A stretch of DNA of 64,000 nt from Gemmatimonadota bacterium (GCA_030827315.1 JAURER010000012.1:18350-82349), one strand, 5' to 3'; shown: positions 20,583 through 29,248, counted from the stretch's first letter. Notes: generated by a model from the letters alone, not told the origin. Program-made: numbers and translations.

Positions 20583-21437
20583 TCACTCGTAGACGTAGAA
20601 GCCGCGCCCGGACTTTCGCCCCAGCCAGCCCGCCGCCACGTACTTGCGCAGGAGGGGGCAGGGCCGATAACGGTCGTCGCCGAGCTCCCGATGGAGTACC
20701 TCGAGGATATTGAGGCACGTGTCGAGCCCGATCAGGTCGGCAAGCGCGAGCGGGCCCATCGGGTGGTTCATGCCGAGCTTCATGACGGTGTCGATCGCTT
20801 CGGGCTTCGCGACGCCCTCCATGAGGGCGAACACCGCCTCGTTGATCATCGGCATGAGCACCCGGTTCGACACGAAGCCGGGAAAGTCGTTGACCTCCAC
20901 CGGCGTCTTCCCGAGCTCCTCCGACAGCGCGAAGGTCGCCCGTGTGGTCTCGTCACTCGTGGCGAGCCCGCGGATCACCTCGACGAGCTTCATGACGGGG
21001 ACTGGGTTCATGAAGTGCATCCCGATGACCTTGTCCGGCCGGCTCGTCCGCGCCGCCATCTCCGTGATCGAGATCGACGACGTGTTCGACGCGAGGATCG
21101 TCTCCGGGGCGGCGACTCGATCGAGCGTCTGGAAGATCGAGTACTTGAGCTCGGCGATCTCGGGAACCGCCTCGACGACCAGGTCCACGCCCTGTGCGCC
21201 CCGCTCCACATCGTTCATCGTCTCGATCCGCGCCAGCGTGGCTTCGCGAGCGGCCGAATCGATGACCTCCTTCTTCACCTGGCGATCGAGGTTCTTCGTG
21301 ATCGTCGCCACCGCACGCTCCAGCACGTCGTCGGACAGGTCGATCAGCCGCACGGTCTTGCCGTGCTGAGCCGCGACGTGCGCGATTCCGTTGCCCATGG
21401 TGCCGCCACCGATCACGGCGATCCGGTCGATACCCAT
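20583..21437 (-). CDS. 3-hydroxyacyl-CoA (3-hydroxybutyryl-CoA) dehydrogenase
   Basis: 284 residues, typical for stand-alone 3-hydroxybutyryl-CoA dehydrogenases. The N-terminal NAD motif is VIGGGTMGNGIAHVAAQHG. Further signatures are LASNTSSISI, IGMHFMNPVPVMKLVEVIRG with the catalytic His-Glu area, and DFPGFVSNRVLMPMINEA. The C-terminal domain has DTVMKLGMNHPMGPL. It oxidises 3-hydroxyacyl-CoA with NAD. It is 13 bases before the acyl-CoA dehydrogenase gene and shares its direction with the thiolase upstream. Confidence 0.95.
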   Translation of the reverse strand: MGIDRIAVIGGGTMGNGIAHVAAQHGKTVRLIDLSDDVLERAVATITKNLDRQVKKEVIDSAAREATLARIETMNDVERGAQGVDLVVEAVPEIAELKYSIFQTLDRVAAPETILASNTSSISITEMAARTSRPDKVIGMHFMNPVPVMKLVEVIRGLATSDETTRATFALSEELGKTPVEVNDFPGFVSNRVLMPMINEAVFALMEGVAKPEAIDTVMKLGMNHPMGPLALADLIGLDTCLNILEVLHRELGDDRYRPCPLLRKYVAAGWLGRKSGRGFYVYE

Positions 21438-21555
21438 GCGTCTATGCCTTTCGTTTCGGTCATCGTCGAGCGGGCGGGGCGCACCGGAGCACCCCGAGCG
21501 CCTGCCTGCCGGCGCGTGCCGGACGACGCAACGGCGTCCGGAGTCCGAGCGAGCC

Positions 21556-21572
21556 CGCCGGCCGGGCCGGCG
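21556..21572 (-). terminator. GC hairpin after bioY
   Basis: CGCCGGC and GCCGGCG form a perfect 7-base-pair stem around a 3-base loop, 12 bases beyond the bioY stop, in the 147-base gap before the hydroxyacyl-CoA dehydrogenase gene. No U-tract follows, so termination would not be classical. Confidence 0.35.
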
Positions 21573-21584
21573 AGGTCACGCGGA

Positions 21585-22169
21585 TCAGGATTCCTGCCGC
21601 CGGGCGCGGCGCAACGCATGCACGCCGAAGAACGCCAGGAGGATCTTCGTCACGTCCCCCGCCATGAAGGGCACCACGCCGAGTACCGCCGCCTCCGCCG
21701 GTCCCAGCCCCGTGATCGCCATCAGCTGCGCGAGGCCCCCGACATACATCGTGACGACCCCGAGCGAGAGACCGGCGAGCAGGCGCACGGGAGTACCGTC
21801 GCGGCCGGAAACGGCACCGGCGACGAACGCCGCCGCCGGCGCGGCGAGCAGGTAGCCGCCCGTCGGACCGAGAAGCCAGGGGAGACCGGCACCGCCATGG
21901 GCGAAGACCGGCGCACCGAGCGCGCCCACCGTGACGTACGCCACCATGGCCGCCGTACCCGCGCGCGCTCCGAGGAGCACGCCGGCCAGCACGACCAGCA
22001 GCGGCTGGAGCGTCACCGGCACCGGGGTCCAGGGGAGGCGGATCGCGACCTGGGCCGAGAACGCGGTGATCAGGACGAACGCCACCACGCCGAACGCGAG
22101 CCGCGAACGCTGGTCTTCGATGACCGGGCTCAGGGCCCGGGCCCGGAGCGTATCGGTAAGGGTGCTCAT
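21585..22169 (-). CDS. bioY: Biotin transporter BioY (S component)
   Basis: 194 residues with about six membrane helices. The BioY signature is clear: ITAFSAQVAIRLPWTPVPVT, then VLLGARAGTAAMVAYV, and GPTGGYLLAAPAAAFVAG. It imports biotin across the inner membrane, alone or with a shared energy-coupling module (EcfA, EcfT), none of which is in the window. It lies between the thiolase (35 bases) and the hydroxyacyl-CoA dehydrogenase genes. The biotin-dependent AccB-AccC genes are at the other end of the window. Confidence 0.93.
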   Translation of the reverse strand: MSTLTDTLRARALSPVIEDQRSRLAFGVVAFVLITAFSAQVAIRLPWTPVPVTLQPLLVVLAGVLLGARAGTAAMVAYVTVGALGAPVFAHGGAGLPWLLGPTGGYLLAAPAAAFVAGAVSGRDGTPVRLLAGLSLGVVTMYVGGLAQLMAITGLGPAEAAVLGVVPFMAGDVTKILLAFFGVHALRRARRQES

Positions 22170-22204
22170 CTTCTGTCTTCCTCTGCCCTGTGGTTTGGGA
22201 TTCG

Positions 22205-23419
22205 TCAGGCTTTTTCGACCGAGAGCGCCACCGCGTTGCCACCGCCCAGGCAGAGCGTCGCCAGCCCGGTCGTCGCGCCCTTCTGTTCCATCGCGTTGAG
22301 GAGCGTCACGAGGACGCGCGTACCCGACGCGCCGATCGGATGACCGAGCGCGACGGCACCGCCGTTCACGTTGACCCGGCTCTCGTCCATGCCCAGCGCA
22401 CGCATGTCGGCGACCGCCTGGACTGCGAATGCCTCGTTGACCTCGAAGAGCTCGTAGTCGCCGATCCCCTTCCCCTCCCTGGCCATGAGCTTCTGCACCG
22501 CGTCGACCGGCGCGAAGAACAGATCCTTCGGCTCCATCGCGCCGGAGGCGTAGGCAGAGATGACCGCGTCATAGGCCAGACCGTGGGCGTGCGCGTACTC
22601 CATCGACGCGACGACGACCGAGGCTGCGCCGTCGTTGAGACCCGGCGCGTTGCCAGCCGTCACGACGTGGTTCTCGATGTCGGCGGGGGCGTCGGACACA
22701 AACGCGGGACGCAGCTTGCCGAGCGCCTCCATCGTGGTATCGGCCCGCGGACCCTCGTCCGCCCCGACGACCGTGACGCCCTTGCGGCTCTTCACCTCGA
22801 CCGGGACGATCTCGTTGCGGAAGCGACCCTCCGTCTGCGCTTCCACCGCCTTCTGGTGGGAGCGCAGCGAGAACGCGTCGGCGTCTTCGCGGGACACGCC
22901 GGCCTTGGCCGCCGTGTACTCGGCGTGTCCGCCCATGTGACAGTTGCCGAACGAGCACCAGAGGCCGTCGTGGATCAGGCCGTCCTCCATCGTCTGGTTG
23001 CCGAACTTCACGCCGCCGCGGAGGCCGCGGACGTAGTAGGGCACGGACGACATCGACTCCATTCCACCCGCGACGACGAGGCGGGCGTCGCCCGCGCGGA
23101 TCGACTGCGCCGCGAGCATCACGGCCTTGAGCCCCGACCCGCAGACCTTGTTCACGGTGAGCGCCGGGACGGTCGCCGGGATCCCGCCGTGCACCGCGGC
23201 CTGCCGCGCAGGCGCCTGACCGGCACCCGCCCCGACCACGTTCCCCATGATGACCTCGTCGACGTCGCCGGCATCGATCCCGGAGCGTTCGATCACCGCG
23301 CGCAACGCGATGGCGCCGAGCTCCGGCGCGGAGAACGAACTCAATCCACCGAGAAAGCGGCCGATCGGCGTCCGCACACCACCCTTGAGGATGACCGCGG
23401 TCCTGGAAGCGTCACTCAT
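22205..23419 (-). CDS. Acetyl-CoA C-acyltransferase (thiolase)
   Basis: 404 residues. The catalytic Cys lies in NKVCGSGLKAVMLA (about residue 91), and the C-terminal motifs GHPIGASGTRVLVTLLNAM (catalytic His) and LATLCLGGGNAVAL (second Cys) are intact. The middle part has GNAPGLNDGAASVVVAS. It condenses or splits acetyl-CoA and acyl-CoA in fatty acid or short-chain acid metabolism. Normal size for a type I/II biosynthetic or degradative thiolase; I cannot choose between them. It starts a run with bioY, hydroxyacyl-CoA dehydrogenase and acyl-CoA dehydrogenase. Confidence 0.95.
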   Translation of the reverse strand: MSDASRTAVILKGGVRTPIGRFLGGLSSFSAPELGAIALRAVIERSGIDAGDVDEVIMGNVVGAGAGQAPARQAAVHGGIPATVPALTVNKVCGSGLKAVMLAAQSIRAGDARLVVAGGMESMSSVPYYVRGLRGGVKFGNQTMEDGLIHDGLWCSFGNCHMGGHAEYTAAKAGVSREDADAFSLRSHQKAVEAQTEGRFRNEIVPVEVKSRKGVTVVGADEGPRADTTMEALGKLRPAFVSDAPADIENHVVTAGNAPGLNDGAASVVVASMEYAHAHGLAYDAVISAYASGAMEPKDLFFAPVDAVQKLMAREGKGIGDYELFEVNEAFAVQAVADMRALGMDESRVNVNGGAVALGHPIGASGTRVLVTLLNAMEQKGATTGLATLCLGGGNAVALSVEKA

Positions 23420-23511
23420 CTATCGGGAACCACTGAAGACGGTTGGGGAAGCGCAAAAAGATACCAAGAACACGGAGGTGGGTCATCCGGTCCGGACCGC
23501 GGGGCTCACGG

Positions 23512-24381
23512 CTACTCGAGCAGCACCGGCCGGTCGGCCTCGGGGTCGAGCCGACCCCACGGCACCCGCGGATCGTGCTCGAAGACGAGCAGCCAGTTCT
23601 CGGACCGTGCGCGCTCCCAAAGACCCCGCTTCGACTCCAGCGTGACGAGCGGCTCGAGATCGTATCCCATGATCCAGGGGAGCGGCAGGTGCGCGGACGT
23701 TGGACAGACGTCACCGAGGAAGCACGCGGTCGCCCCGTCGCTCTCGATCATCACCGAGTGATGGAACGGGGTGTGCCCCGGCGTCGGCACGACCTTTACC
23801 CCCCGGGTGACCTGAGCGACGCCTTCGACCAGATCCCACAGCCCCGCCTCGGTGACGGGATCGAAGTTCTCCAGCAGGTAGCTGGCACGGATGCGTTCGT
23901 TCAGGCTGTGGGCGAAGTCGAGCTCGCCCTTCTGCACGACGTACCGCGCGGCTGGAAAGGCGGGGACGATCGCGCCGTCGTCCCGTCGAACGGTGTCTCC
24001 GCCCGCGTGGTCGAAGTGCAGATGCGTGTTGAGGACGATGTCGACGTCGGACGGCTCGAATCCCGCGTGGCGGATCCCGTCCTCGAGGCGGGTGGGGTCG
24101 CCCGCGTTCGATATGCCGTAGATGTCCGCGAAGCGGTCGTCGTACTTGTTGCCGACCCCCGTGTCGATGAGCACGAGCGCCTCGGGAGCCTCCACCAGCA
24201 GACAGCGCATCGCAAGCGGAATGCGGTTGCGGGTGTCGGCGGGGATGCGGCGCTCCCAGAGCGGCTTGGGCACCACGCCGAACATCGCGCCGCCGTCGAG
24301 CTGCTGCACGCCGGCCTCGATACCGTGGATCCGAATGGAGCCGACCTCAACGGACCGGCTGAGGGGCAGACCTTCTTGCAT
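23512..24381 (-). CDS. Metallo-beta-lactamase-fold hydrolase
   Basis: 289 residues from the ATG at 24381, with GAGGA 8 bases upstream; a GTG one codon earlier is the alternative. The zinc motif HLHFDH is in LNTHLHFDHAGGD (about residue 120), further ligands are in PTPGHTPFHH and the Asp of LGDVCPT, and the last His is in VFEHDP. This set suits the AHL lactonase/quinoprotein-like or general hydrolase subgroup with two metals. The substrate is unknown; neighbours (thiolase, exonuclease, rex) do not decide it. No signal peptide is seen. Confidence 0.88.
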   Translation of the reverse strand: MQEGLPLSRSVEVGSIRIHGIEAGVQQLDGGAMFGVVPKPLWERRIPADTRNRIPLAMRCLLVEAPEALVLIDTGVGNKYDDRFADIYGISNAGDPTRLEDGIRHAGFEPSDVDIVLNTHLHFDHAGGDTVRRDDGAIVPAFPAARYVVQKGELDFAHSLNERIRASYLLENFDPVTEAGLWDLVEGVAQVTRGVKVVPTPGHTPFHHSVMIESDGATACFLGDVCPTSAHLPLPWIMGYDLEPLVTLESKRGLWERARSENWLLVFEHDPRVPWGRLDPEADRPVLLE

Positions 24382-24431
24382 CACAATCTTCCTCTTCTGG
24401 GGTGCGGTTCGTTGCGGGCGCGACGGCGAAG

Positions 24432-25298
24432 TCAGCCGCGCCGCCGGCGTGATTCGTACCCGGGCAGCTCGAGCTGATACTGTCCTGGGTCAAAGCGCTT
24501 CCGTTGCCGTCGGCGCTTCAGATACCACTGAAGGGTGGCAAGGTCCTCGATGCCGCGACCCTTCGCCTCGTCGAGGAGCCGGAGCAGGACGCGGGCCGTG
24601 GCCAGCGCGTCGCCGTGGGCACGGTGCCGAGCGTGCACCTGAATACCGAAGTGACGCGTCACCTCATCGAGGTTCCTTCGCCGGAGCGCGGGCACGAGCC
24701 GACGACTCATCCGCACCGTGCAGAGCTGCGGGACGTCCGGCGCGTCCACCGAAGCCCGCACCAGCTCGGCCGACACGAAGCCCCAGTCGAAGGTGGCGTT
24801 GTGGGCCACGAAGACCCTTCCCTGGAGGCGATCGGCGATTTCGTCCGCGAGGTGCTCGAAATACGGTGCACCCGAGACCATCTGCGTGGTGATCCCGGTC
24901 AGGGCCGTGATCATCGGCGGAATCGACCGCCCCGGATTCACCAGCGTCTCGTACTCGGAGACGATGCGCCCCCCGAGCACCTCGACGATGGCGATGTCCG
25001 TGACGCGGTGACCGCGCCACGCCGCCCCGCCCGTGGTCTCCACGTCGACCACCGCGAAGGGCACCGTGTGGAGGGGGTCGCCGAGCGGGACGACGGTCGG
25101 ATCGAGGGTCCAGACCCCTTCCCGGTCCACGCGGAAGCGCGGGTCGGTGCCCAGGAGCTCGAAGACGGCCGCCGACGCGGCCCCCCGGTGGCCGCTCAGG
25201 CCGAGCACCCTGCTGGCGAGGTCGAGCGTGTGCAGCGGGCCGCCCGCGAGCAGATCCGCAGCCGAACGCACGAGGGAGGCGTCCCCTCCCCTCGTCAC
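24432..25298 (-). CDS. DEDDh 3'-5' exonuclease with N-terminal winged-helix-like domain
   Basis: 288 residues. The exonuclease domain (about 79-250) has ExoI VVDVETTGG, ExoII VAHNATFDWGF and ExoIII HRAHGDALAT, so all five DEDDh residues are present, as in the DNA polymerase III epsilon chain. The first 70 residues look like a HARE-type winged helix: helical ADLLAGGPLHTLDLASRVLG, then a beta wing ending in FRVDREGVWTLD. That domain call is from pattern only. The C-terminal 45 residues are basic (KRRRQRKRFD). The GTG at 25298 overlaps the rex stop as GTGA, so it is probably translated with rex. Likely a proofreading or repair nuclease. Confidence 0.88.
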   Translation of the reverse strand: MTRGGDASLVRSAADLLAGGPLHTLDLASRVLGLSGHRGAASAAVFELLGTDPRFRVDREGVWTLDPTVVPLGDPLHTVPFAVVDVETTGGAAWRGHRVTDIAIVEVLGGRIVSEYETLVNPGRSIPPMITALTGITTQMVSGAPYFEHLADEIADRLQGRVFVAHNATFDWGFVSAELVRASVDAPDVPQLCTVRMSRRLVPALRRRNLDEVTRHFGIQVHARHRAHGDALATARVLLRLLDEAKGRGIEDLATLQWYLKRRRQRKRFDPGQYQLELPGYESRRRRG

Positions 25299-25927
25299 TC
25301 TTCGTGCCCTGCCTGGGTGATCGCGAAGGACAGCGCCTCCAGCTCCATCACGAGATTCACGTCCTCGACCGGCACGAGTGGCGGCACGTTCAGACGGATC
25401 GGCGCGAAGTTGAGAATCCCTTTCACGCCCGCCTCGACGGCGCGACCCGCCATCTCCTGAGCCGCGCCCTCCGGCACGGCCAGGATCACGAGTTCGATGC
25501 CGAGGTCCCGCACGGCGTCCTCGAACCCCGAGGGATCGTGAACGACGAGCCCGGCGCGCACAGTCCCCACCTTTTCGGGGTCCGGGTCGAAGATCGCGAC
25601 GCAGTCGTAGCCACGAGCGCGAAAGGCCGGGTACTCGAAGAGAGCGAGGCCGATCCGCCCGGCGCCCACGAGCGCCACCCGCCAGCGCCGGTCGATGCCC
25701 AGGATGCTTCGGAGGTGCGCTCTCAGCTCGTCGACCCGGTACCCCAGCCCCCGCTTGCCGAACGATCCGAAGTGCGAGAGGTCCTTTCGCACCTGCGCCG
25801 CGGTGGTCTGCCCCCGTGCCGCGAGTTCCTCGCTCGACACGGTCCCGCCCGGCTCCTGGAATCCCTCGAGAGACCTCAGATAATGGGAGAGGCGCCGAAC
25901 CGTACTGTCGGGGATCTTCCTGGTCAC
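25295..25927 (-). CDS. rex: Redox-sensing transcriptional repressor Rex
   Basis: 210 residues. A winged-helix DNA-binding domain (about 1-75) holds RRLSHYLRSLE and the recognition segment TTAAQVRKDLSHFGSFGKRGLGY. The Rossmann domain has VGAGRIGLALFEY (88-99) and AIFDPDPEKVG, which bind NADH. Rex senses the NADH/NAD ratio and releases DNA when NADH is high. Its own upstream region carries a good promoter and a near-perfect Rex site, so it is probably self-repressed. GTG start at 25927. The exonuclease gene overlaps its end by four bases. Confidence 0.97.
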   Translation of the reverse strand: MTRKIPDSTVRRLSHYLRSLEGFQEPGGTVSSEELAARGQTTAAQVRKDLSHFGSFGKRGLGYRVDELRAHLRSILGIDRRWRVALVGAGRIGLALFEYPAFRARGYDCVAIFDPDPEKVGTVRAGLVVHDPSGFEDAVRDLGIELVILAVPEGAAQEMAGRAVEAGVKGILNFAPIRLNVPPLVPVEDVNLVMELEALSFAITQAGHEE

Positions 25928-25969
25928 GAGAAGCGTCGAAAGGTCAGGAATGACACGAGAATTCGCGGC

Positions 25970-25987
25970 TTGTGAAAAACTTCACGA
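25970..25987. promoter_or_regulatory. Rex operator upstream of rex
   Basis: The 18 bases read TTGTGAA-AAAC-TTCACGA on the plus strand. The published Rex consensus is TTGTGAA-N4-TTCACAA, so 13 of 14 arm positions match. It touches the last base of the -10 and covers the expected start site of the rex promoter, an arrangement that would block transcription when Rex is bound. Confidence 0.8.
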
Positions 25988-26015
25988 ATGTAGGCACCGC
26001 CGAGATCCGGTGCAA
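25987..26015 (-). promoter_or_regulatory. Promoter of rex and the exonuclease gene
   Basis: On the minus strand TTGCAC (26015-26010) is followed after exactly 17 bases by TACATT (25992-25987). Each differs from the sigma-70 consensus by two bases or fewer. Transcription would begin near 25980, inside the Rex operator, with a leader of about 50 bases before the GTG of rex. Confidence 0.65.
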
Positions 26016-26039
26016 CGCGCGGGGTCGGCCACCCGAGGT

Positions 26040-26852
26040 TCAGGCCAGCGCGGCCGCGAGCCGCACGAAGTCCTCGGGCTCGAGGCGCTCGGGCCGCGTC
26101 TCGGGCCGCAGACCGGTCCGGGCGAGGACCCGGTCGACCGTCGCCTCGGAGCACGCCAGGTCCGGATGGTCGCGCAGAATCTTCCTGAGCTGCTTGCGCC
26201 GCCACTGGAACGCCGCCCGTACGGTCCGGCGCAGCCGTTCCTCTTCGAGGCGCGTCAGGGGCTCGGGCCGGAGGGGCGTGATCCGGACCACCGCCGAGTC
26301 CACGCCAGGCACCGGGCGGAAGGAGCCGCGTCGCACGCGAAAGAGCTTCTCGGCCCGGGCGACGGTGCGCACGCCTACCGAGAGGGCGCCGTAGTTCCCG
26401 TCTCCGGCCGGCGCGACGATCCGATCGGCGACCTCGTCCTGCACCATGAGGACGATGTCACGCGGGCGCGGACGCTCGAGGAGGCGGAAGACGATCGGGG
26501 TCGTGATGTTGTAGGGGATGTTGCCCACGACCCGCGTCGCCTCGGGATTACGCAGGTGCTCGGCCAGAGGCACCTCCAGCACGTCCCCGTGAACCACCTC
26601 GACGTCGTCGCGCCCACCCCAGCGCTCCTCGAGCGCCTCGACCAGATCGTCGTCGAGCTCCACGAGCACGAGCCGACCCACCTCTCCGACCAGGTGCCGG
26701 GTCAGCGCTCCCCGCCCGGGACCGATCTCGAGAACCTCGTCGTCCACTCCGGCGCCGAGCGCCGACACGATCCTTCGCTGGAGATTCGCGTCGACCAGAA
26801 AGTTCTGACCCAGCGACTTCTTGGCCCGCCCGGGCCGCGGCCGTGAAGACAC
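26040..26852 (-). CDS. rsmA: 16S rRNA dimethyladenosine transferase KsgA
   Basis: About 270 residues from the GTG at 26852; a longer frame up to 27014 only mirrors the previous gene. KsgA hallmarks: KKSLGQNFLVD near the N-terminus, the SAM site LEIGPGRGALT, VELDDDLVEAL, and NIPYNITTPI with the base-flipping Asn-Ile-Pro-Tyr. The C-terminal helical domain ends in FVRLAAALA. It dimethylates two adjacent adenines near the 3' end of 16S rRNA during 30S assembly. It is the last gene after the partner-switch trio, 19 bases from the phosphatase gene. Confidence 0.95.
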   Translation of the reverse strand: MSSRPRPGRAKKSLGQNFLVDANLQRRIVSALGAGVDDEVLEIGPGRGALTRHLVGEVGRLVLVELDDDLVEALEERWGGRDDVEVVHGDVLEVPLAEHLRNPEATRVVGNIPYNITTPIVFRLLERPRPRDIVLMVQDEVADRIVAPAGDGNYGALSVGVRTVARAEKLFRVRRGSFRPVPGVDSAVVRITPLRPEPLTRLEEERLRRTVRAAFQWRRKQLRKILRDHPDLACSEATVDRVLARTGLRPETRPERLEPEDFVRLAAALA

Positions 26853-26871
26853 GCCTGGAAGCCGGGCCCCG

Positions 26872-28452
26872 TCAGCCGCGCACGACGAGCGCGGTCCGGT
26901 CGTCCGCGAGCGCGGAGCGCCGCGCATCCGAGGACAGATCGAACAGCGAGCCGATGATCTCCCGGGGTGTCCGGAAGCGGTTGCTGACGGCGGTCTCGAC
27001 GACCTGCGCCTCACCGTTCTTGAGATTGCGGGTCGGCAGCGTGTCGGACAGCCCGTCGGTGAAGAGGAGGAGGAGGTCCCTGCCCGACTGCCAGGCGACG
27101 GCCTCCTCGGCGTACGAGTCCGGCCCGGCGAAGCCGACCGGGGGATCGGTCGCGGCCAGCCGCTCGAAGTCGCCGTCGTCGCGTATCGCGAAGGCGTGCG
27201 GATGTCCGGCGTTCGAATAGCTGAGCACGCCTGCCACGGGGTCGATGACCCCGTAGAAGACGCTGAGGAACATCTCGGTCGTCGCGAGCTCTTCGCTCAG
27301 CGCATCGTCCAGCTTGCGCAGCACGGCGGCCGGTGACTCCGCCTCGCGGGCGTAGATCCCCGCCGCGCTCATGGTCAGCGTCATGATGAGCGCCGACGGA
27401 AAGCCGTGCAGCGACACGTCGCCGAGCATCACGCCCACGCGTCCGCCGGGAAGCTCGAAGAGCTGGTAGAAGTCTCCGCCCACCAGCTCCGTGGGCTCCA
27501 CCCGCGCGGCGGCGTCGGCCGCCGCGAAACGTTCCGCGTCGGGCAGGAGTTTCATCTGGAGGTCGTGGGCGAGCCCCATCTCCATGGCCATCCGTTCCTT
27601 GGAGAGGCTCTCCTGCACAAGTCGGTGATTCTCCAGGGCGGCCCCGATCTGCGAGGCGATGGCCGCGAGCAGCTTCTGGTTGGCCGCCGAAAACTTCCCC
27701 CCGTCGATGCGCCCGATGAGGTTGATGACCCCGACGGTGCGCGATCCGCCTGCACCGGGCGAGTACCGGATCGGTACGGAGAGGAAGGAGTCGCCCCGGT
27801 CGCCGGCCGCGCGCTCTGCAGAGCTGGGCTGGCGCGACGCGATGATCGCGCGTCCCTCCCGGAACACCATGGCCGTGATCGTATCGGGATCGTCGGGGGA
27901 CAGGGGTCCCGCACGTCCGTCGTCGCCGACCTCCGCCGCGATGTGCAGTGCGCCGTCCACGGCATCGTAGACCCAGAGCGACCCGCGCTTGGCACCCATC
28001 ACGTCGCGCACCTCCGCGAGGATGGTCGCCGCGCCGCTGTCCATGTCGAGGGTGGAGCCGAGCATCTGACTTATGGAGTAGAGGAGGTTGATCTCCTCGA
28101 AGCGTTCGGCAAGCTCGTAGGTGAAGAACTCGATCTCGCGCGTTGCTTCGAAGCCCTGCGCGAGCGCGGGGGTCAGGGCCGCGGAGACGGCCTCAGGCGG
28201 CGCGAGCCGGGCCGACAGGACCTGCACCTGCAGCTCGGGGCCCAGATGGGGCACGATGACGCTGTGAACGGGAGGCGTGTCCGCTTCGCCCCCGTATCCG
28301 CCGGTCTGGTAGAGAACCTCGTCGGCCGCCCCGCGCTCCGCGGCGGGAACGATGATGCGCAGGACCGCGCCGAACGCCTCTTCGAAGTGTTCGAGCGTCT
28401 CGAGGACCGGCTCCGGAAGCGCCCCCAGGACCAGCCGGCCCGGGGTAGTCAA
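26872..28452 (-). CDS. GAF domain PP2C-type phosphatase (RsbU-like)
   Basis: 526 residues. After an unassigned N-terminal region (about 1-125) a GAF sensor domain spans about 135-280 (LGSTLDMDSGAATILAEV onward). A short coiled linker (ERMAMEMGLAHDLQMKLLP) leads to the SpoIIE/PP2C phosphatase domain (about 315-526). Metal-binding motifs are VGGDFYQLFE, LGDVSLHGFPSA, YSNAGHPHAF, LLLFTDGLSD and DDRTALVV. The usual GDVSGHG is GDVSLHG here, one changed residue. It would dephosphorylate the STAS antagonist and so switch on a hidden sigma factor or other target. TTG start overlapping the rsbW-like stop as TTGA. No membrane helix. Confidence 0.9.
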   Translation of the reverse strand: MTTPGRLVLGALPEPVLETLEHFEEAFGAVLRIIVPAAERGAADEVLYQTGGYGGEADTPPVHSVIVPHLGPELQVQVLSARLAPPEAVSAALTPALAQGFEATREIEFFTYELAERFEEINLLYSISQMLGSTLDMDSGAATILAEVRDVMGAKRGSLWVYDAVDGALHIAAEVGDDGRAGPLSPDDPDTITAMVFREGRAIIASRQPSSAERAAGDRGDSFLSVPIRYSPGAGGSRTVGVINLIGRIDGGKFSAANQKLLAAIASQIGAALENHRLVQESLSKERMAMEMGLAHDLQMKLLPDAERFAAADAAARVEPTELVGGDFYQLFELPGGRVGVMLGDVSLHGFPSALIMTLTMSAAGIYAREAESPAAVLRKLDDALSEELATTEMFLSVFYGVIDPVAGVLSYSNAGHPHAFAIRDDGDFERLAATDPPVGFAGPDSYAEEAVAWQSGRDLLLLFTDGLSDTLPTRNLKNGEAQVVETAVSNRFRTPREIIGSLFDLSSDARRSALADDRTALVVRG

Positions 28453-28901
28453 GCCTGAGCGCCGCCCTCGAGGGCGCTGCCCGGATCGAGCCGCAGGACG
28501 AGCGTGACCTCGTTCCCGCGATCATTGAACGACACCTCGTCGAGCAGCTGGCGCATGAGATAGAGCCCACGCCCGCACGACCGGGTGATATTTTCCGGCC
28601 GGGTCGGGTCGGGAATCGCGGACGGATCGAAGCCGGCGCCGTGATCCCTGACGGTGGCCTGCAGACGGCCCTCTCCCACGGACAGCACGACGACCACGCT
28701 CTTGGACGGATCGTGCGCATTGCCGTAGAGCATCGCGTTGGCCAGCGCCTCGGTGAGGCCCACGCGGAAGTTGAGGCTGACCCGGCGCTCACGCGTGCGG
28801 CACGAGTCGCACCGGCTCATCACGAATTCGACCGCACTCTCGATCGACTGGATGTCCGTCGGGAGTTCGAGAACGAGTCCTGCGTCGAGACCGTCGTCCA
28901 T
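28449..28901 (-). CDS. Anti-sigma factor serine kinase (RsbW-like HATPase)
   Basis: 150 residues. The GHKL ATPase motifs are the N box LTEALANAMLYGNAHD (about 49-64), the G1 box VRDHGAGFDP and the G2 box CGRGLYLMRQL. The fold and length match RsbW/SpoIIAB kinases, which bind a sigma factor or target and phosphorylate the STAS antagonist. Four Cys residues are unusual for the family: CDSC and a nearby C in the N-terminal third, plus C in the G2 box; redox or metal sensing is possible but unproven. No sigma factor gene is adjacent. Confidence 0.9.
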   Translation of the reverse strand: MDDGLDAGLVLELPTDIQSIESAVEFVMSRCDSCRTRERRVSLNFRVGLTEALANAMLYGNAHDPSKSVVVVLSVGEGRLQATVRDHGAGFDPSAIPDPTRPENITRSCGRGLYLMRQLLDEVSFNDRGNEVTLVLRLDPGSALEGGAQA

Positions 28902-28915
28902 GAAGAGCGCGGTCC

Positions 28916-29248
28916 TCAGAAGCCCTCTAGGGCCTGGCTCTTGTTCTCGGTGATGCGGAACAGCGTGTCCAGCTTGGTCAGCTCGAACAGCGTGCGCAGA
29001 TCGTCGTTGAGGCTCGAAAGCCGGAGTTCGCCTCCCTGCTCGCGGATCTTCTTGGACAGACTCACCAGCACGCCGAGTCCCGACGAGTCGATGTAGCCGG
29101 TATTCGCGAAATCGATGACGAACTTGCGATCGCCGCCGTCGAGCTGCTCGAGAACCTTCTGCTTGAGCTCCTGACGGTTGCCCACGATCAGCTGGCCCTC
29201 GACTTCGATGAGCGTGACCTCACCGCTCCTCGACACCTGAAAGCTCAT
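28916..29248 (-). CDS. STAS domain anti-sigma factor antagonist (RsbV-like)
   Basis: 110 residues from the ATG at 29248, with AGGAG about 10 bases upstream; the frame extends further but that is leader. The STAS motif DFANTGYIDSSGLGVLVSL contains the Ser that is phosphorylated by RsbW-type kinases (about residue 57). The C-terminal LFELTKLDTLFRI segment is also standard. In the unphosphorylated form it would bind the kinase and free its target. It is the first gene of antagonist-kinase-phosphatase-ksgA and has a plausible promoter at 29326-29355. Confidence 0.92.
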   Translation of the reverse strand: MSFQVSRSGEVTLIEVEGQLIVGNRQELKQKVLEQLDGGDRKFVIDFANTGYIDSSGLGVLVSLSKKIREQGGELRLSSLNDDLRTLFELTKLDTLFRITENKSQALEGF

